Part shown: one piece after another, positions 5,615 to 9,517 of the stretch
Position numbering within the stretch: position 1 is the first letter of the stretch
Layout of the letters: every line of letters starts with the position of its first letter
From: Alphaproteobacteria bacterium
GTDB taxonomy: Bacteria; Pseudomonadota; Alphaproteobacteria; ATCC43930; CGMCC-115725
Length of the DNA: 9,517 nt
Direction of reading: 5' to 3'
Assembly: GCA_028866355.1 (NCBI GenBank)
Contig: JAGWIH010000069.1
Coordinates: 1-9,517 of the forward strand
Notes under the pieces: model-generated
What the model saw: only the letters and a program-made list of their open reading frames with translations
Told to the model about the DNA's origin: nothing
The model's database searches: none
Position numbers and translations under genes: made by a program

Positions 5615-8317
5615 GTGCCGGTCACCGGACAAGATTCGTTGAAGGCGCGCCGCACGCTCCAGGTCGGCGGCCAGTCCTACGATTATTTCAGTCTCGCGGC
5701 AGCCGCCGAAGCGGCCGGGCTCGGCGATATTTCGCGCCTGCCGTTCTCACTCAAGGTTCTGCTTGAGAATCTGGTGCGCTTCGAGAACGGCCGCACCGTC
5801 ACGGTCGACGACATCAAGGCGATGGCGGCTTGGCTTAAGACCAAGACCTCGGAGCGCGAAATCACGTTCCAGCCTGCGCGCGTGCTTATGCAGGACCTGA
5901 CCGGGGTGCCGGCGGTGGTCGATCTGGCGGCGATGCGCGAGGCGATGGCGCGTCTCGGCGGCGACCCCAAGCGGATCAATCCGCTCAATCCGGTCGATCT
6001 GGTCATCGACCATTCGGTGATGGTCGACAATTTCGGAACCGCCAACGCCTTCCGCAAGAACGTGCAGATGGAGTTCCAGCGCAACGGCGAGCGCTATGCC
6101 TTCCTGCGCTGGGGCCAGGACGCGTTCGACAATTTCCGCGTCGTGCCGCCCGGCACGGGCATCTGCCACCAGGTGAATCTGGAATATCTCGCCCGCGTCG
6201 TTTGGACGACGGACGAAAAGGGCAAGACGATCGCCTATCCCGACACGCTGGTCGGCACCGACAGCCACACCACCATGATCAACGGCCTTTCGGTGCTCGG
6301 CTGGGGCGTCGGCGGCATCGAGGCCGAAGCGGCGATGCTCGGCCAGCCGATCTCGATGGTCCTGCCCGAGGTCGTGGGCTTCCGCCTGCACGGCGCATTC
6401 AAGGAAGGCGCGACGGCGACCGACCTGGTGCTGACGGTGACGCAGATGTTGCGCAAGAAGGGCGTCGTCGGCCGCTTCGTCGAATTCTACGGTCCGGGCA
6501 TCGCGGCGCTGGCGCTCGCCGACCGCGCCACTATCGGCAACATGGCGCCGGAATACGGCGCCACCTGCGGCTTCTTCCCCGTTGATGCGGAGACCTTGCG
6601 CTATCTCACGCTGACCGGCCGCGACGCGCAGCAGGTTGCGCTGGTCGAGGCCTATGCCAAGGCGCAAGGCCTATGGCACGACGAGAAATCGCCCGATCCG
6701 GTGTTCACCGACACGCTCGAACTCGATCTTGCGACGGTCGAGCCGTCGCTCGCCGGTCCACGCCGGCCGCAGGATCGCGTCGCGCTGTCGGGTGTCGCCC
6801 AAGCCTTCAAGAGCGAACTGCCCAAGCTCGCCGCGACGCGCGACAAAGCCAAGACCGGCGGTCCGGTGAAGGTCGCCGGCGCCAATTACCAGCTCAAGGA
6901 TGGCGACGTGGTGATCGCCGCCATCACCTCGTGCACCAACACCTCGAACCCGAGCGTCATGCTCGGCGCCGGCTTGCTGGCGCGCAAAGCCGTGCGGCGC
7001 GGGGTCAAGGTGAAGCCCTGGGTCAAGACCTCGCTCGCGCCCGGCAGTCAAGTGGTATCGGATTACTACGCCGCCTCGGGCCTGCAACAGGATCTCGACG
7101 CGCTCGGCTTCAACTTGGTCGGTTACGGCTGCACCACCTGCATCGGCAATTCCGGTCCGCTGCCGGAACCTGTCGCCCAGGCGGTCGAAGATGGCGATCT
7201 CGTCGTCGGCGCGGTGCTGTCGGGCAACCGCAATTTCGAAGGCCGCATCAATTCGCAAGTGCGCGCCAACTATCTGGCGTCGCCGCCCTTGGTGGTTGCC
7301 TATGCTATCGCCGGCTCGCTCAACGTCGACGTGACCAAGGACGCGTTGGCGCAGGATAGCGACGGCAAGCCGGTTTATCTCAAGGACATCTGGCCGTCGA
7401 ACCGCGAAGTGCAGGACACCGTGGCGCAGGCCGTGACCGCGCCGATGTTCCGCAAGCGCTATGCCGACGTGTTCCGCGGTCCGCCCGAATGGCAGTCGGT
7501 AAAGCCGTCGGGCGGCGTCACCTTTGAATGGAATCCGGGCTCGACCTACATCGCCTATCCGCCCTATTTCGACAACATGCCGAAGCAGCCGGCGCCGCTG
7601 TCGGACATATCGGACGCGCGGCCGCTGGCGATCCTCGGCGACAGCATCACCACCGATCACATCTCGCCGGCGGGCTCGATCAAACGCGACGGCCCGGCCG
7701 GCGAATACCTGGTCGAGCACCAGGTACGGCCGGCCGATTTCAACTCCTACGGCGCGCGCCGCGGCAACCATCAGGTGATGATGCGCGGTACCTTCGCCAA
7801 CATCCGCATCCGCAACGAGATGGTGCCCGGCGTCGAAGGCGGCATGACCAAGCACATGCCCGACGGCGCGGTGATGCCGATCTACGACGCGGCGATGCTC
7901 TACAAGAAAGAGGGCGTGCGGCTGGTGGTCGTCGCCGGCAAGGAATACGGCTCCGGCTCGTCGCGCGACTGGGCGGCGAAAGGCACGCTGCTGCTCGGCG
8001 TCAAAGCTGTGATCGTCGAAAGCTTCGAACGTATCCACCGCTCGAACCTGATCGGCATGGGCGTGTTGCCGGTGCAGTTCACGGGCGGCGTGAACCGCCA
8101 GAGCCTCAAGCTCGACGGCAGTGAGTTGTTCGACATCGTCGGCATCGCTTCAGGCCTGAAGCCGCGCGCCATCCTCACCGGCCGCATCACCCGCCGGGAC
8201 GGCAAGAGCGAGGCGATCAAGCTGCTCTGCCGCATCGACACCCTCGACGAGCTCGAATACTACCGTCACGGCGGCATCCTGCAGTACGTCCTGCGCCACA
8301 TGATGCAGGCGAAGTGA
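5615..8317 (+). CDS. acnA: Aconitate hydratase A (AcnA/IRP1-type aconitase)
   Basis: AcnA is a cytoplasmic [4Fe-4S] enzyme of the TCA and glyoxylate cycles that interconverts citrate and isocitrate through cis-aconitate. From GTG 5615 the protein has 900 residues, normal for AcnA. Cluster ligands are C440 (in ITSCTNTSNPS) and C506 and C509 (in GYGCTTCIGNSG), spaced as in E. coli AcnA. Other family motifs seen are DHSVMVD, GTDSHTTM, SGNRNFEGR, DSITTDHISPAGS, YGARRGNHQVMMRGTF and the active-site GSGSSRDW (779-786). The N-terminus (about MPVTGQDSLKARRTL, then VGGQSYDYFSL) matches the family, which supports the GTG. An in-frame TTG at 5570 would give 915 residues with an atypical lead. The gene is divergent from the membrane-protein gene, with ccmA beyond. 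An acnA / ccmA (cycV) divergent pair is known in Bradyrhizobium. I saw no Irr-type iron control element. No frameshift or missing ligand was found. The gene ends in a hairpin shared with the convergent neighbour. Confidence 0.97.
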   Translation: MPVTGQDSLKARRTLQVGGQSYDYFSLAAAAEAAGLGDISRLPFSLKVLLENLVRFENGRTVTVDDIKAMAAWLKTKTSEREITFQPARVLMQDLTGVPAVVDLAAMREAMARLGGDPKRINPLNPVDLVIDHSVMVDNFGTANAFRKNVQMEFQRNGERYAFLRWGQDAFDNFRVVPPGTGICHQVNLEYLARVVWTTDEKGKTIAYPDTLVGTDSHTTMINGLSVLGWGVGGIEAEAAMLGQPISMVLPEVVGFRLHGAFKEGATATDLVLTVTQMLRKKGVVGRFVEFYGPGIAALALADRATIGNMAPEYGATCGFFPVDAETLRYLTLTGRDAQQVALVEAYAKAQGLWHDEKSPDPVFTDTLELDLATVEPSLAGPRRPQDRVALSGVAQAFKSELPKLAATRDKAKTGGPVKVAGANYQLKDGDVVIAAITSCTNTSNPSVMLGAGLLARKAVRRGVKVKPWVKTSLAPGSQVVSDYYAASGLQQDLDALGFNLVGYGCTTCIGNSGPLPEPVAQAVEDGDLVVGAVLSGNRNFEGRINSQVRANYLASPPLVVAYAIAGSLNVDVTKDALAQDSDGKPVYLKDIWPSNREVQDTVAQAVTAPMFRKRYADVFRGPPEWQSVKPSGGVTFEWNPGSTYIAYPPYFDNMPKQPAPLSDISDARPLAILGDSITTDHISPAGSIKRDGPAGEYLVEHQVRPADFNSYGARRGNHQVMMRGTFANIRIRNEMVPGVEGGMTKHMPDGAVMPIYDAAMLYKKEGVRLVVVAGKEYGSGSSRDWAAKGTLLLGVKAVIVESFERIHRSNLIGMGVLPVQFTGGVNRQSLKLDGSELFDIVGIASGLKPRAILTGRITRRDGKSEAIKLLCRIDTLDELEYYRHGGILQYVLRHMMQAK

Positions 8318-8337
8318 CGGCGTCGCGCCGTCACTTC
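8311..8337. terminator. Perfect hairpin spanning both convergent stop codons
   Basis: GAAGTGACGGCG (8311-8322) and its exact complement (8326-8337) form a 12-bp stem with a three-base loop (TCG). The acnA stop TGA (8315-8317) lies in one arm and the stop of the convergent NIPSNAP gene (8333-8331 on the minus strand) in the other, so both genes end in the same AAGTGA sequence. No T-run follows on either strand. It may work as a bidirectional terminator or a 3' end stabiliser, but it is not a classical intrinsic terminator. Confidence 0.65.
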
Positions 8338-8648
8338 AGCGGCGAGAACGCGACCGGGTTCAGAATTTTAGTTTCCTGTGCGATGAGCGCGCCCGGCGGC
8401 TGGTTCTTGAGATAATCCTGCCAGCGCGGATCCTTGGCCATCGCGCCGCGCTTCTGTTCGCGTTCGGCGAGCGAAGTGTAGGCCCAGATGTGAGTGACCT
8501 GGTTGAGCGTGCCGATCTCGCTGGTGCCGAAGAAGATCAGCTTGCCAAGCATCTCCTGCTGAATCGGCAGACCGTTCTTGCCGTAATAGTCGAGCCATTG
8601 TTGCGTCTTGCCGACGGCAGCGGTGTAGGTGCGGATTTCGAGGATCAT
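8331..8648 (-). CDS. NIPSNAP-family protein
   Basis: This small 105-residue cytoplasmic protein has no signal peptide or membrane segment. It fits the NIPSNAP family (dimeric alpha-beta barrel fold). It starts MILEIRTYTAAVGKTQQWLDYYG and carries the family's central pattern GTSEIGTLNQVTHIWAYTSLAER (residues 41-63), followed by DPRWQDYL (73-80). Bacterial members of this size are common in soil proteobacteria; their biochemical role is unknown, and I do not infer one. A strong Shine-Dalgarno sequence (minus-strand TAGGGAGG, 8660-8653) lies before ATG 8648. That sequence begins with the stop codon of the amidase gene, only nine bases upstream, so the two are probably co-transcribed and translationally coupled. 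A link to amide or nitrogen metabolism is possible from context only. The gene converges on acnA with 13 bases between the stops. Confidence 0.88.
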   Translation of the reverse strand: MILEIRTYTAAVGKTQQWLDYYGKNGLPIQQEMLGKLIFFGTSEIGTLNQVTHIWAYTSLAEREQKRGAMAKDPRWQDYLKNQPPGALIAQETKILNPVAFSPLK

Positions 8649-8657
8649 GCAACCTCC

Positions 8658-9517
8658 CTAAGCGCCGCAATTTGGCGCAAGCTTGAATGCGAGTTCGAGC
8701 AACGTTTCATCGCCGCGATCCCAAGCGATGAACGACAGGCCAACCGGCAGACCATTGATCTGCGTCGCCGGGATCGTCACCTGCGGTAGGCCGGACATGC
8801 CCGCGATGCAGGTGAGCGCCATGACGCGGGCGCGGAAATCGTCGAGCGTCGGCGCGTCGGCGTCGGTTTCGGGCGCGACGCACGGCACCGTCGGCAGGCA
8901 CAGGACGGTGCCGACCGGCACGTGCGCACGGATCGCCTTGCGTGCGGCGGCATGGACCTGCCGCGCGGCACGCGCCTGGTCGGCGGTCACGGTGGCGGCG
9001 AATGCCAGCCGCTCCTTGATGCCGGGACCGAGCGTCGGTCGATGCCGTTCCAGCCATTTGCCGTAGGCCGCCGAGATCTCGCGGCCCTGAATTAAGCGGA
9101 AGGCGTCACGCCAGGCGCCGGTGCCGGCCGGCGCAACCACGACGTCGTTGGTCGCCGGCAGCAGCGCGTCGGCGCGCGCAAGAAAATCGCGCAACGCCTC
9201 GGCCACTTCGATGTCGGCTTGCGCCCAGGCGTCGGTTGCCATCAAGACCCGCCGGATCGGCGCGCGCCGGCCTTTGCCGCCGAGCAGCACCGGGCCGACA
9301 CGCGCGAAGGTTCCGGGCGTCGCCGCGAACCAGCCGATGCAATCGAAGCTCGGCGCCATCGGCATCGCGCCGACGGCGCTGACGCGACCGTGACTCGGCC
9401 GCAGGCCATAGACGCCGTTGAATGCTGCCGGCACGCGGACCGAGCCGCCGGTATCGCTGCCGAGCGCAAAATCGCACGCGCCCGCCGCGACGGCGACGGC
9501 GGAACCCGACGACGAGC
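8658..9517 (-). CDS. Amidase-signature enzyme, C-terminal part (cut by window edge)
   Basis: The enzyme hydrolyses an amide bond using a Ser-cisSer-Lys triad; the substrate cannot be told. The visible part is 285 residues ending at TAG 8660-8658. The first full codon is at 9515, so the reading frame is open to the window edge and the start lies outside. It opens with SSSGSAVAVAAG, and after a short gap DTGGSVRVPAAFNG, the core of the amidase signature. The first visible serine (9515-9513) is the likely cis-Ser and the serine of DTGGS, 24 residues on, the likely nucleophile. The catalytic lysine would be upstream, off the window. The C-terminus has GMSGLPQVTIPATQINGLPVG, usual for the family. 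An apparent start at GTG 9434 lies after the catalytic serines and is not the true start. The protein could be a general amidase or a specialised hydrolase; it lacks evidence for being GatA. It is probably in an operon with the NIPSNAP gene. Confidence 0.93.
   Translation of the reverse strand, partial: SSSGSAVAVAAGACDFALGSDTGGSVRVPAAFNGVYGLRPSHGRVSAVGAMPMAPSFDCIGWFAATPGTFARVGPVLLGGKGRRAPIRRVLMATDAWAQADIEVAEALRDFLARADALLPATNDVVVAPAGTGAWRDAFRLIQGREISAAYGKWLERHRPTLGPGIKERLAFAATVTADQARAARQVHAAARKAIRAHVPVGTVLCLPTVPCVAPETDADAPTLDDFRARVMALTCIAGMSGLPQVTIPATQINGLPVGLSFIAWDRGDETLLELAFKLAPNCGA

Noticed and set aside
5747..6667. A 306-codon minus-strand open frame opposite the 5' half of acnA
   Set aside because: Same reason: antisense shadow with low-complexity charged composition and no recognisable domain.
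6671..8038. A 455-codon minus-strand open frame opposite acnA
   Set aside because: It lies wholly antisense to an unmistakable aconitase. Its product is rich in Arg, His and Asp with no family pattern, typical of the shadow of a GC-rich gene.
1..9517. CRISPR array, tRNA, rRNA, transposase or prophage genes
   Set aside because: No regularly spaced direct repeats, cloverleaf-like genes or mobile-element proteins were seen; the coding content is ordinary chromosomal.

Overview
The window looks like a chromosomal housekeeping segment of a GC-rich alphaproteobacterium. The evidence is strong G/C bias at third codon positions, an AcnA-type aconitase next to a cytochrome c maturation (ccm, System I) operon, and typical alphaproteobacterial proteins around them. 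A divergent acnA / ccmA (cycV) neighbourhood is known from Bradyrhizobium. However, ccmE and ccmF here directly follow ccmD, unlike the split ccm loci of many Rhizobiales. I therefore leave the order open (Rhodospirillales-like or Hyphomicrobiales-like). No mobile element, CRISPR array, tRNA or rRNA gene was seen.

Layout. Bases 1-3652, minus strand: a compact operon read right to left, ccmA-ccmB-ccmC-ccmD-ccmE-ccmF. Four of its five junctions are stop/start overlaps; the exception is a 14-base gap between ccmB and ccmC. ccmF runs off the left edge with 329 residues visible. Bases 3653-3943: a noncoding gap holding a rho-independent terminator on the minus strand (hairpin plus T-run), a second hairpin beside it, and smaller inverted repeats. 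Bases 3944-5404, minus: a polytopic membrane protein resembling the DUF6056 / GT-C glycosyltransferase-like group, sitting between ccmA and aconitase. Bases 5405-5614: a divergent intergenic region with a plausible minus-strand sigma70-type promoter and an imperfect palindrome. Bases 5615-8317, plus: acnA, intact, with a probable GTG start behind a strong Shine-Dalgarno sequence. Bases 8331-8648, minus: a NIPSNAP-family protein, convergent with acnA; a perfect 12-bp-arm hairpin contains both stop codons. Bases 8658-9517, minus: the C-terminal part of an amidase-signature enzyme, cut by the right edge, whose stop codon lies in the NIPSNAP gene's ribosome-binding site.

How the genes work together. 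CcmABCD load heme covalently onto the periplasmic chaperone CcmE, and CcmF (with CcmH, outside the window) transfers it to apocytochrome c. Aconitase supplies the TCA cycle, which feeds electrons to the respiratory chain that uses those cytochromes. The membrane protein, NIPSNAP protein and amidase have no evident link to either process. I found no convincing new biological system. The points most worth a second look are the membrane protein placed in the acnA-ccm neighbourhood, the hairpin shared by the two convergent stop codons, and the structured 3653-3943 gap.
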